Assembly (NCBI GenBank): GCA_947497475.1
Contig: CANMGS010000004.1
Location: 62,001 to 126,000 of the forward strand
Length of the DNA stretch: 64,000 bases
Reading direction: 5' to 3'
Source of the DNA: an uncultured Amylibacter sp.
Lineage (GTDB): Bacteria; Pseudomonadota; Alphaproteobacteria; Rhodobacterales; Rhodobacteraceae
Shown one piece after another: positions 42,475-51,116 of the stretch. Made by a program: the position numbers and the translations under genes. The notes under the pieces are model-generated. The model had not been told where the DNA came from. It was given only the letters and a program-made list of their open reading frames with translations, and made no database searches. Numbering within the stretch: position 1 is the first letter of the stretch; the number at the start of each line of letters is the position of its first letter.

Positions 42475-44028
42475 ATGAAGATATTTAATAAGTTAGTTTC
42501 GGTCTGCGCTGTTTCGCTTGCGCTAACTGCGAGTGTTAGTGCGGAATCTATAAAAATTGCATATGACGCCGACCCAGTATCGCTAGATCCGCATGAGCAG
42601 CTTTCAGGTGGTACGCTTCAGTTATCACATATGGTGTATGATCCATTAGTACGCTGGAATAAAGATTTGGGCTTTGATGCGCGCCTTGCAGAAAGCTGGG
42701 AGCAAATCGATCCAAAAACAACACGGTTCAAGTTGCGCTCTGGTGTTAAGTTTCATTCAGGTAATGAACTTACATCTGCAGATGTGCTTTGGACATTTAA
42801 TCGTTTAAAAGCAAGTGATGACTTCAAAGGTATTTTCAACTTATTCACAGGTGTAAATATTATTGATGACCATACTTTTGATCTGACAACAAGTGAGCCT
42901 TATCCACTTGTGCTGCACACTGCGACTTACCTTTTCCCAATGGACTCTGCGTTTTTTACAGGGGCTGAAGAAAATGGAAACGATAAAGCTGCTATCGTGA
43001 AGCACGGAGATAGTTTCGCATCGCGTAATATTTCTGGCACTGGACCTTATACAGTAACTGCTCGTGAGCAGGGTGTTAGCATGACTTTTGAGCGCTTTGC
43101 TGATTATTGGGACAGTGCGAGCCCTGGTAACGTTGATACTATTACACTTACACCTATTAAAGAAGCTCCAACACGTGTTGCAGCACTTCTTTCAGGTGGT
43201 GTTGATTTCATCGCTCCTGTACCTCCAACAGATTTAGACCGTGTAGAAACAGATGGTGCTACCGATCTTGTAACAATGCCTGGTACGCGAATTATTACAT
43301 TCCAAATGAACCAAGACCGCGTTGAAGCATTTAAAGATGTTCGTGTACGCCAAGCGATTGATTATGCTGTGAATAATGTTGGTATTGTGGACCGTATTAT
43401 GCGCGGTTTCGGTACGCCAGGTGGTCAAGCAAGCCCAGCTGGTTATTTAGGACACGATCCAGCCCTGACGCCACGTTACGATGTTGAAAAAGCTAAAGCA
43501 TTAATGGCTGAAGCTGGCTATGCAGATGGACTTTCGATTACAATGATGGCGCCGAACAACCGCTATGTGAATGATGATAAGATTGCTCAAGCGGTTGTAT
43601 CAATGCTGTCAAAAATCAATATCAAAGTTGATCTTCAAACTATGCCAAAAGCACAATACTGGCCTAAGTTTGATGAGCGTGCAGCTGATATGATGATGAT
43701 CGGCTGGCATTCAGATACAGAAGATTCTGCAAACTTTCATGAGTTCTTAAGCCATTGCCCAAATGCTGATACGGGTGCAGGTCAATATAACTCTGGCAAT
43801 TACTGTAATGCAGAGGCTGATGCTTTGATGGCTCAAGCTAACGCAGAAACAGATGCTGCGAAACGTGCTGAACTACTGCAAAAAATGGAAGGCATTCTTT
43901 ATAATGAAGCTGCATTCATTCCATTACATTGGCAAAACCTAGCATGGGGCTCTCGCAAGGGTGTGGGTGCTGAAGGTATCGTAAATGCGATGAACTTCCC
44001 ATACTTTGGTGACCTAGTCGTTAAGTAA
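42475..44028 (+). CDS. ABC transporter substrate-binding protein, family 5 (Dpp/Opp type)
   Basis: A 517-residue periplasmic binding protein. The signal peptide ends near Ala23 (VSA). The mature start IKIAYDADPVSLDPHEQLSGGTLQL and LAESWEQIDPKTTRFKLRSGVKFHSG are the family 5 signatures for peptide, nickel or opine binding proteins. It heads a complete importer operon of two permeases and two ATPases. Ligand choice cannot be read. It is separated from the first permease by 118 bp containing a hairpin, consistent with higher expression of the binding protein. Confidence 0.92.
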   Translation: MKIFNKLVSVCAVSLALTASVSAESIKIAYDADPVSLDPHEQLSGGTLQLSHMVYDPLVRWNKDLGFDARLAESWEQIDPKTTRFKLRSGVKFHSGNELTSADVLWTFNRLKASDDFKGIFNLFTGVNIIDDHTFDLTTSEPYPLVLHTATYLFPMDSAFFTGAEENGNDKAAIVKHGDSFASRNISGTGPYTVTAREQGVSMTFERFADYWDSASPGNVDTITLTPIKEAPTRVAALLSGGVDFIAPVPPTDLDRVETDGATDLVTMPGTRIITFQMNQDRVEAFKDVRVRQAIDYAVNNVGIVDRIMRGFGTPGGQASPAGYLGHDPALTPRYDVEKAKALMAEAGYADGLSITMMAPNNRYVNDDKIAQAVVSMLSKINIKVDLQTMPKAQYWPKFDERAADMMMIGWHSDTEDSANFHEFLSHCPNADTGAGQYNSGNYCNAEADALMAQANAETDAAKRAELLQKMEGILYNEAAFIPLHWQNLAWGSRKGVGAEGIVNAMNFPYFGDLVVK

Positions 44029-44036
44029 TGAAGCAT

Positions 44037-44060
44037 AATGGGCAGGGAAACCTGCCCATT
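44037..44060 (+). terminator. GAAA-loop hairpin after the binding-protein gene
   Basis: AATGGGCAGG (44037-44046), loop GAAA and CCTGCCCATT (44051-44060) form a perfect 10-bp stem 8 bp past the stop. There is no long T-tract, so it more likely protects the upstream mRNA or ends only part of the transcripts before the permease genes. Confidence 0.6.
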
Positions 44061-44146
44061 TACACGCGTAATTTCTATTAAAATTTTATGTGTGTTTTTG
44101 CCCTTTTAAGGGTATCTGTATCTTTGCTTTATACTGGAACAATCAG

Positions 44147-45127
44147 ATGTTTGCCTACCTTATAAAACGCCTTTTTCAGGCTATTGCAGTTATGTTCGCC
44201 ATTTCTGTCATCAGCTTTGCGATCCAAGATAATCTGGGCGACCCACTTCGTGAGCTTGTTGGTCAATCGGTTTCAGAAGAAGTTCGTCAAGAATTACGAG
44301 ACGAATTAGGTTTAAATGACAGTTTTGTTGTTCAGTATGGGCGATTTGTAGGTAAGGCTCTGCAAGGAGACTTAGGGACATCGTATTTCTTTAAAGAGCC
44401 AGCATTAGACGTTATTTTAAAGAAGCTTCCAGCGACGCTTGAATTGGTTTTTGGGGCAACTTTAATCATTATAGGCTTCTCCGTCCCCTTGGGCGTTTAT
44501 ACTGCAATTAAGCCTAATTCTATTGTTAGCAAAATTATCATGGGTATCAGCATCGTTGGTATTTCAATCCCTGTATTTTTAACAGCTATCTTGATGATCT
44601 ATGTGTTTTCAGTAGAACTCAGGTGGTTACCATCTTATGGGCGAGGGGACCCTGTTCATATGTTTGGGTATTGGTCGACTAACTTTGCTTCGATTAATGG
44701 TTTAAGCCATATATTGCTGCCTTCTATTGCTTTGGCATCAATTATGCTTCCTTTGTTTATCCGCCTTATTCGCGCCGAAATGATGGAAACATTGCAAAGT
44801 GAATATGTGCGCTTTGCATGGGCAAAGGGTATTCGACCAAGCCGTATCTGGTATATTCACGCACTTAAAAACACATTGCTTCCCGTTATTACCGTTGGCG
44901 GCGTGCAAATTGGTACGATGGTTGCATATACCATTTTGACGGAAACTGTATTCCAATGGCCTGGTATGGGCTTTATGTTCTTAGAGGCGGTTAATCGTGT
45001 GGATACACCTCTTATTGTGGCTTACCTAATCATCGTTGGATTTATCTTTGTCGTAACAAATACAATTGTTGATTTAATTTATGGGCTTGTGAACCCAACT
45101 GTGAATCTTGCGAGGATGGACGCATGA
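44147..45127 (+). CDS. ABC transporter permease (DppB type)
   Basis: A 326-residue inner-membrane permease. I choose ATG 44147 so that the protein starts MFAYLIKRLFQAIAVMFAISVISF, the usual DppB opening; the frame is open 19 codons further upstream without support. About six helices are visible, and the EAA-type loop region reads AEMMETLQSEYVRFAWAKGI. It pairs with the next gene (4-bp overlap) to form the channel. Confidence 0.92.
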   Translation: MFAYLIKRLFQAIAVMFAISVISFAIQDNLGDPLRELVGQSVSEEVRQELRDELGLNDSFVVQYGRFVGKALQGDLGTSYFFKEPALDVILKKLPATLELVFGATLIIIGFSVPLGVYTAIKPNSIVSKIIMGISIVGISIPVFLTAILMIYVFSVELRWLPSYGRGDPVHMFGYWSTNFASINGLSHILLPSIALASIMLPLFIRLIRAEMMETLQSEYVRFAWAKGIRPSRIWYIHALKNTLLPVITVGGVQIGTMVAYTILTETVFQWPGMGFMFLEAVNRVDTPLIVAYLIIVGFIFVVTNTIVDLIYGLVNPTVNLARMDA

Positions 45128-46068
45128 GCATGATGTCAGATCATCAAAGTAATTCTCTATTCTCTCGTATTATGGATTCAAACATTACATATAGTTTTAA
45201 GCGCAACCCAGTTGCTATTATCTCTATGGTTATTTTCTTATTGATCGCGTTTGCGGCGGCTTTTGCGCCGCTTATAGCTCCGACGGACCCATACGATCCC
45301 TCTCTATATGATATCTTAGACAGCGAACTTCCTCCTGCATGGACAGGCCAAGGCGATGAAAAATTTCTATTTGGAACAGATGATCAAGGTAGAGATCTAT
45401 GGAGTGCCATTTTATATGGTACCCGCACATCTTTGATTATCGGCATTTGTGCTGTTCTTGTTCAAGCATTTCTAGGTATATCGATTGGACTTATCTCAGG
45501 GTATTTGGGTGGCCGTATCGACAATATTTTGATGCGTTTTGCTGATATTCAGTTGTCATTTTCAACCTTAATGGTCGCGATTATTTTTCTTGCAGTATCC
45601 CAAGCTCTTTTTGGTAGTGATACTTTTAACAAGTATGCATTGTTTATGCTTGTGGGCGTTATTGGTATTGCTGAATGGCCCCAATATGCACGTACTGTTC
45701 GTGCTACCGTTTTAGCCGAGAAGAAAAAAGAGTATGTAGATAGTGCGCGTGTTTTAGGGTTTAGCCCAGTAAGGATAATGATCCGCCATATTCTGCCAAA
45801 CTCCCTGTCTCCGATCTTTGTAATTTCTACAGTACAAGTCGCAAACGCAATTGTTTCAGAAGCATCATTATCCTTCCTTGGCCTTGGTATGCCAGTGTCA
45901 CAACCATCACTGGGCTCTCTAATCTCCAGTGGTTTTGATTACATATTTTCAGGCAGTTGGTGGATCACAACTATCCCAGGTATTGTTCTGGTTGTTCTCG
46001 TGCTGGTTATTAATCTTTTGGGGGACTGGATGCGCGATGTCTTGAACCCAAAATTGTATAAAGGATAA
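45124..46068 (+). CDS. ABC transporter permease (DppC type)
   Basis: A 314-residue inner-membrane permease, second half of the channel. The N-terminal helix and the LFGTDDQGRDLWSAILYGTRTS block are the DppC signature; the EAA loop reads RATVLAEKKKEYVDSARVLGF, followed by RHILPNSLSPI. It overlaps dppB-like by 4 bp and precedes the first ATPase gene by a few bases. Confidence 0.92.
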   Translation: MSMMSDHQSNSLFSRIMDSNITYSFKRNPVAIISMVIFLLIAFAAAFAPLIAPTDPYDPSLYDILDSELPPAWTGQGDEKFLFGTDDQGRDLWSAILYGTRTSLIIGICAVLVQAFLGISIGLISGYLGGRIDNILMRFADIQLSFSTLMVAIIFLAVSQALFGSDTFNKYALFMLVGVIGIAEWPQYARTVRATVLAEKKKEYVDSARVLGFSPVRIMIRHILPNSLSPIFVISTVQVANAIVSEASLSFLGLGMPVSQPSLGSLISSGFDYIFSGSWWITTIPGIVLVVLVLVINLLGDWMRDVLNPKLYKG

Positions 46069-46072
46069 AGTG

Positions 46073-47068
46073 ATGCCTTTACTTTCAGTACGTGATCTTG
46101 TCGTTAAATTTGCGATGCGCGACAACACAGTGACAGCTTTAAACTCTATATCATTCGACGTTGCACGCGGGGACCGCTTAGGGATCGTAGGGGAGTCTGG
46201 CGCTGGTAAATCTGTAACGGGCTTTGCGTTGCTTAACCTTATCAGTCGACCAGGTTTTATCGATAGTGGTGAAATCCTATTTGATGGGATGAACATGGCG
46301 GATATGTCAGACGCTGAACTGCGCGAAGTTCGCGGTAATAAAATGGCAATGATATTCCAAGACCCAATGGTAACATTGAACCCTGTTTTAACTATTGGCC
46401 AACAGATGGTTGAAACGCTTCAGGCTCACCGTACTTTGTCACGCAAAGAGGCGGAACAAATCGCAATTGTAAAATTACGCGAAGTTTATATCCCTGCGCC
46501 TGAAGAGCGTTTGGCACAATACCCACATGAATTGTCGGGGGGTATGCGTCAGAGGATCATCATCGCAATTGCTCTGTTATTGGACCCTCAACTGATCATA
46601 GCAGATGAACCAACAACAGCATTAGATGTAACAATCCAAGCAGACATTATGGAGCTACTTTTGGAGCTGTGTACAACGAAAAAAGTGAGCCTTATCTTAA
46701 TTACACATGATCTTGGTGTTGTCTCTCAAATGACTGAGAACACTTTAGTGATGTATGCAGGACGTATTATTGAAGCGGGGCGTACACGTGAAATCATTAA
46801 CGATCCTCAGCACCCATATACGCAGGGTTTGATTAATGCTTTACCACAGCAAACATTACCTGGTGCACGGTTAAAACAAATCCCTGGCAATATGCCATCT
46901 TTGTCGGCTGTTCCAAAAGGCTGCGCATTCAATGCGCGTTGTGAATATGCACAAGATAGATGTCGAGCTGAAATACCAGTATTTGAACAAATAGGACCAG
47001 TTAAAGTTGCTTGCCATGAAGTGAAACGTCTTCATCATGCACCACAAAAGCAAGAGGATTTGGCATGA
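46073..47068 (+). CDS. ABC transporter ATP-binding protein (DppD type)
   Basis: A 331-residue ATPase. Walker A GESGAGKS (near residue 40), signature LSGGMRQR, Walker B LIIADEPTTALDV and a C-terminal oligopeptide/HPY-type domain with Cys residues (KGCAFNARCEYAQDRC) that may hold an iron-sulfur cluster in relatives. I choose ATG 46073 because AGGA is 7 bases upstream; GTG 46070 is in frame one codon earlier. It overlaps the next gene by 4 bp. Confidence 0.92.
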   Translation: MPLLSVRDLVVKFAMRDNTVTALNSISFDVARGDRLGIVGESGAGKSVTGFALLNLISRPGFIDSGEILFDGMNMADMSDAELREVRGNKMAMIFQDPMVTLNPVLTIGQQMVETLQAHRTLSRKEAEQIAIVKLREVYIPAPEERLAQYPHELSGGMRQRIIIAIALLLDPQLIIADEPTTALDVTIQADIMELLLELCTTKKVSLILITHDLGVVSQMTENTLVMYAGRIIEAGRTREIINDPQHPYTQGLINALPQQTLPGARLKQIPGNMPSLSAVPKGCAFNARCEYAQDRCRAEIPVFEQIGPVKVACHEVKRLHHAPQKQEDLA

Positions 47069-48093
47069 AACAGGATATGTCGAACCATGTTTTACTAGAG
47101 CTGGAAAACCTATCTAAAAGCTTTGATCTTGATCATGGATTTTTAGATACGCTTAAGTTCAAAAAAGGTAGGATTGTTAGCGAAAAGCGCTCTGTACATG
47201 CTGTAAATAATGTCTCGCTGAAGATTCATAAAGGTGAAGCCCTATGTGTGGTTGGTGAATCTGGTTGCGGGAAATCCACTGTCGCGCGTCTTGTTGCAGG
47301 ACTGATTAGCCCAACGAAGGGCGCTATACATTATGATGGGCAACGTATTGATGCGCTTAAGGGCAAAGATTTACTGCCGCTTCGTAAGCGTATGCAAATG
47401 ATTTTTCAGAACCCATATGCTTCGCTGAATCCCCGAATGACAATTCAACAAGCTTTGGAAGAGCCTGTAAGGCATCATAACCCGAGCTTTTCCCGGGATG
47501 ATGTGCAAGATAAGGTTGCGAACGTGATGCGTTCAGTGGGCGTTGATCCAAGTTGGGCAGCGCGTTACCCACATGAATTTTCAGGGGGCCAAAGACAGCG
47601 TATTGCGATTGCTCGTGCTTTGACTGTAGACCCTGAATTTGTCATCGCGGATGAACCTATTTCTGCCTTAGATGTTTCTATTCAGGCACAAGTTTTGAAT
47701 TTGATGCTAGAAGCGAAAGAGGAACGTGGGTTAACATATCTTTTCATTACGCATGACTTATCTGTTGTACAGCATTTCGGAACACGTGTTGCTGTTCTTT
47801 ATTTAGGTTCTGTGTGCGAGTATGCGGACACTGCTACACTGTTTTCAAACCCAAAGCATCCTTACACACGTGCATTGCTCAGTGCTGTGCCTCAGCTGTC
47901 AGATGATAAACCCAATCATATTCGTCTAAAAGGTGAAATTCCTACACCAATTAACTTGCCAAAAGGCTGTCCATTTCAAAGCCGCTGTTCATATTCTAAC
48001 CCTCGCTGTAGTGCAGAATTGCCTGTTGCAATAGAACAAGCTGACGGTAGTGTTGTCGCTTGTCATGCCGTTGAGGAAGGCCGGATCGACTAA
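47065..48093 (+). CDS. ABC transporter ATP-binding protein (DppF type)
   Basis: A 342-residue ATPase partner of the preceding one. Walker A GESGCGKST, signature FSGGQRQR, Walker B VIADEPISALDVS, and the same Cys-rich C-terminal domain (KGCPFQSRCSYSNPRC) are present. Residues about 20-35 hold the short insertion usual before the first conserved strand in DppF. It completes a five-gene importer; a LysR regulator follows 27 bp later on the same strand and may be read through. Confidence 0.92.
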   Translation: MKQDMSNHVLLELENLSKSFDLDHGFLDTLKFKKGRIVSEKRSVHAVNNVSLKIHKGEALCVVGESGCGKSTVARLVAGLISPTKGAIHYDGQRIDALKGKDLLPLRKRMQMIFQNPYASLNPRMTIQQALEEPVRHHNPSFSRDDVQDKVANVMRSVGVDPSWAARYPHEFSGGQRQRIAIARALTVDPEFVIADEPISALDVSIQAQVLNLMLEAKEERGLTYLFITHDLSVVQHFGTRVAVLYLGSVCEYADTATLFSNPKHPYTRALLSAVPQLSDDKPNHIRLKGEIPTPINLPKGCPFQSRCSYSNPRCSAELPVAIEQADGSVVACHAVEEGRID

Positions 48094-48120
48094 GTCGTAA
48101 TCCTGCTCTAGGTTATTTAT

Positions 48121-49023
48121 ATGGACATTCTTTGGCTTAAAGATTTTGAATCGCTTGCTGCACAGAAAAATTTTTCTCGTGCTGCTGAAGAGCGTAATGT
48201 AAGCCAACCTGCGTTTAGCAGACGTATACGAGCATTAGAGGACACAGTTGGTGCAAAACTAATTAACCGCCAAACTCTGCCATTATCTTTAACTCCAGCA
48301 GGAGAGATATTCTTAACTCAGGCCAGAGTAATTTTACGAACGTATTCAGAAACGATAGAGCGATGCCAGAATATGGAGGCTGCCAGTGAAAGCGTGATCC
48401 GGTTTGCGACCTCACAGTCTTTATATATTACGCAATATAAAACCCATATCGCACCTTTGCTTGATATTGAGGGGCTTGATATTGATTTGAACTCTACATC
48501 ATGGGTTGCAGATCAATTTGTTACAGCACTTTTGCAAAGATATTGTGATGTTATCCTCACATATTGGCACCCTTCGATGGATTTTCTAGCTCCGCTTGAA
48601 GTGGCAAAATGTGAATATATCACCTTAGCAAAAGATCAGTTTATACCTGTCACAAGACCAAAACCAAATGGGAACCCATTATATTCACTGATAGATAAAA
48701 ATCGTAAGCCACTACCGCTTTTATCATATGATCCCGTGTCATCACTCCATCCAGTTATAAAAGATGTTTTAAACGAAAAACTTCACAATTCACCGATGCT
48801 GATTTTAAATCAAAATGCTTTAGCTGTAAGTGTTAAGGCTATGATATTAGAAGAGTTTGGCTTGGGTTGGCTGCCAAAGGAAATTTGTAAAGAAGAACTG
48901 AAAGATGGCCGGTTGGTACATGCAGGAGATCCATCATTTTCTGTTGATTTAGAAATCAGACTTTACCGTGATCGCGACAACGTTAAGCCATCCCTGAATA
49001 AGCTTTGGGATCGTTTAGTATAA
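48121..49023 (+). CDS. LysR-family transcriptional regulator
   Basis: A 300-residue LysR protein. The N-terminal helix-turn-helix reads FESLAAQKNFSRAAEERNVSQPAFSRRIRALE (about residues 7-38), followed by the linker helix and a periplasmic-binding-protein-like effector domain (about 90-295). It has no divergent partner; it is the last gene in the direction of the ABC importer and the likely local regulator of it. It converges on the GntR gene with 35 bp between and no strong terminator. Confidence 0.9.
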   Translation: MDILWLKDFESLAAQKNFSRAAEERNVSQPAFSRRIRALEDTVGAKLINRQTLPLSLTPAGEIFLTQARVILRTYSETIERCQNMEAASESVIRFATSQSLYITQYKTHIAPLLDIEGLDIDLNSTSWVADQFVTALLQRYCDVILTYWHPSMDFLAPLEVAKCEYITLAKDQFIPVTRPKPNGNPLYSLIDKNRKPLPLLSYDPVSSLHPVIKDVLNEKLHNSPMLILNQNALAVSVKAMILEEFGLGWLPKEICKEELKDGRLVHAGDPSFSVDLEIRLYRDRDNVKPSLNKLWDRLV

Positions 49024-49058
49024 ATAAGCAACCACTGATAAGTTTTTGTATATTCACT

Positions 49059-49760
49059 TTAACGAAGTTCTATATGGTAGTTTAAATCGTTAGTAATGTA
49101 ATGGCTAACTCTTAGTTCTACACATCTACCAACCAAATCTATTGCTTTGCGTTCTGCGACTAGAACGGGTGTGTTAGCTTCTAGGTTTAATGCTTTGGTA
49201 ATAGTTGAGTTTGCTATTGTCGCGCGTAGGTTTTCATCAGCTTGGACAATGACACAACCAAAGGCGCGTTGGTATAAATCATAAATAGTATTGGGTAAGG
49301 GTGCCCGTTCCATTAATCCTGGAAACAGGTCTGCTGGCATGATGGATACTTCGTGAATGATATTTTTGCCATCAATTGATCTTACGCGGTCAATTTCATA
49401 GACAAACTCTGGAAGACCAAACAATTGAATCTTTTCGTCATCTGTCGCGGTTCTTTTCTTTAATGTTTCATGTTCCAGTTTTGGGATAGCTTGTGTGCCA
49501 TCATCTCTACGGAGCCTTAGAAAATGAAACAATGCATTCTCTGGTGATAGAGATGTGATGAACGTTCCTTTTCCTTGGAAGCGTTTTACAATTCCCGATT
49601 TTTCAAGCTCGGAAAAAGCTTTTCGTGCAGTCCCTTGGCTTACACCATACTCTAACCCAATATCTGCTTCGCTTGGTAACAATTCACCTGGAGTAAGCGA
49701 GCCATTTGCAATTTTAGCGACAATTGCATCATATACAGTTTGATATAGGGCTTGAGCCAT
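49059..49760 (-). CDS. GntR-family regulator with UTRA domain (HutC type)
   Basis: A 233-residue regulator. The N-terminal winged helix-turn-helix includes LPSEADIGLEYGVSQGTARKAFSELEKSG (about residues 27-55). The C-terminal part is a UTRA ligand-binding domain, seen in YEIDRVRSIDGKNIIHEVSIMP. It lies 92 bp downstream of the LacI gene on the same strand, and a near-palindrome is placed just before its start. A GntR-type regulator accompanies dihydroxypropanesulfonate genes in Ruegeria pomeroyi, so a role at the hpsN-suyAB operon is possible. Confidence 0.87.
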   Translation of the reverse strand: MAQALYQTVYDAIVAKIANGSLTPGELLPSEADIGLEYGVSQGTARKAFSELEKSGIVKRFQGKGTFITSLSPENALFHFLRLRRDDGTQAIPKLEHETLKKRTATDDEKIQLFGLPEFVYEIDRVRSIDGKNIIHEVSIMPADLFPGLMERAPLPNTIYDLYQRAFGCVIVQADENLRATIANSTITKALNLEANTPVLVAERKAIDLVGRCVELRVSHYITNDLNYHIELR

Positions 49761-49778
49761 CTATGTTTTCCTAAGATT

Positions 49779-49792
49779 TATACTATAGAATA
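49779..49792. promoter_or_regulatory. near-palindrome upstream of the GntR gene
   Basis: TATACTATAGAATA is a palindrome apart from one mismatched pair (core CTATAG), 18 bp before the GntR start codon. Its place suggests autoregulation by the GntR/HutC-type protein. Confidence 0.35.
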
Positions 49793-49852
49793 GATACTTG
49801 ATCATTTAGCAGGTGGGAAGCCTGTATAAGTTACATTTAGCCTAATAGCATT

Positions 49853-50878
49853 CTATCGACCATTTCTTGGAGCACTTAGTGAGCCACGATTAATAATAGA
49901 TGTCTCCAGCTCTAGGCTTAAATTTCTATCATCCGAGTGCATCATTTCTAATAAAGTTTCCGCTGCTTTTCGCCCCATTGTTGTGTGTGGAACGCTTACT
50001 GTTGTGATAGGGGGAGTGAAGATAGATGAAATTTCAATATCATCAAAACCAGTTATTGAGATGTCATCTGGAATGTTCAATCCTAATGCTTTTGCGCGTG
50101 TTATAGCGCCAATTGCCAGAACGTCGTTCCCGCATATGATTGCTGTTGGCTTAATATTACTTTCCAAAATTGTATCAAGCGCATGGCCAGCGTCGTCAAA
50201 ATTATATGAAGCTTCTTGGCATATGAAATCTGAATCTATCATGCTGAATTCAGCCATTGCGTCTTTGACACCTTGAACGCGATCAAACGCACGATCGTTA
50301 TTTGAAAGAACACCTGAAATCATCCCGATTTTTTTATGCCCTAGATTTAAAACTTGTTTAGCAATCAAATATGCCGCTTTGCGGTTGTTAAAACCAACGA
50401 ATGTATGATTTTTGTGTGCTCGATAATTCCACGATATCACATAGGGAATCTCGCGGCTTTGTAAGAAGTCATAAGTTTCCTGATCGCGTTCATCTCCTAT
50501 TAAAAGGAGTGCATCCGCGCCCTTTGCAACAAGAGCTCTAATTTGTGTCGCTTCGGCTTCTCGTTCAAAAGAAGAACTTGCGACCAGTAGAGTGATACCA
50601 TTTTCAGTTAAAGTTTCTTGAAACGCTTGCAAGCCAAGAGCAAATATGGCGTTCGACATAGTCGGTATAACAGCGCCAACTGTATTCGTACGTTTAGCTG
50701 CAAGCGCCTTTGCGTTAAAATTTGGTGTATAACCTAACTCTTTTACGGCTTCTAATATACGCACTCTTGTTTTCTCTGAAACACGATCTGGCGAGTTCAA
50801 ACATCTTGAAATAGTTGCTGTAGATACTCCTGTTCTTAAGGCTACATCTTCTAAAGTAGGTGCTGTGTTTTGTGCCAT
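49853..50878 (-). CDS. LacI-family transcriptional regulator
   Basis: A 341-residue LacI/GalR protein. The helix-turn-helix TLEDVALRTGVSTATISRCLNSPDRVSEKTR lies at residues about 8-38, with the hinge-helix region after PNFNAKALAAKRT. The rest is a sugar-binding-protein-like effector domain, including GNDVLAIGAITRAKALG and FDDIEISSIFTPPITTV near the end. It is divergent from hpsN, and a consensus LacI-type operator lies between them, so it very likely represses hpsN-suyAB. Its effector would then be a sulfonate rather than a sugar, which is unusual. Confidence 0.9.
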   Translation of the reverse strand: MAQNTAPTLEDVALRTGVSTATISRCLNSPDRVSEKTRVRILEAVKELGYTPNFNAKALAAKRTNTVGAVIPTMSNAIFALGLQAFQETLTENGITLLVASSSFEREAEATQIRALVAKGADALLLIGDERDQETYDFLQSREIPYVISWNYRAHKNHTFVGFNNRKAAYLIAKQVLNLGHKKIGMISGVLSNNDRAFDRVQGVKDAMAEFSMIDSDFICQEASYNFDDAGHALDTILESNIKPTAIICGNDVLAIGAITRAKALGLNIPDDISITGFDDIEISSIFTPPITTVSVPHTTMGRKAAETLLEMMHSDDRNLSLELETSIINRGSLSAPRNGR

Positions 50879-50990
50879 TATGGTTTCTTATGCCTCTTTC
50901 GAGCTTCATATTTTGCGAAGCCCAACGTCAGATTCTCTTAAAGCGAACTTTTCCTATTATCCTACATTCTGAATTAAATTACTATCATTA

Positions 50991-51004
50991 TGTAAGCGCT
51001 TGCA
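50991..51004. promoter_or_regulatory. LacI-family operator upstream of hpsN
   Basis: TGTAAGCGCTTGCA fits the general LacI/GalR consensus TGnAAnCGnTTnCA at every fixed position, with a central CG. It lies 113 bp before hpsN and 113 bp before the LacI gene start, in the shared 238-bp divergent region, so it can control both promoters. Confidence 0.75.
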
Positions 51005-51116
51005 TTCTTATATAAGAGTGGTTATGCATAATTCAAATGAAATTATCGAGTCGTCCAAAATTAGCACATTGTAATATGTAATTTTGAGGTTCTTTAATTA
51101 AAACTAGGAGAAAAAG

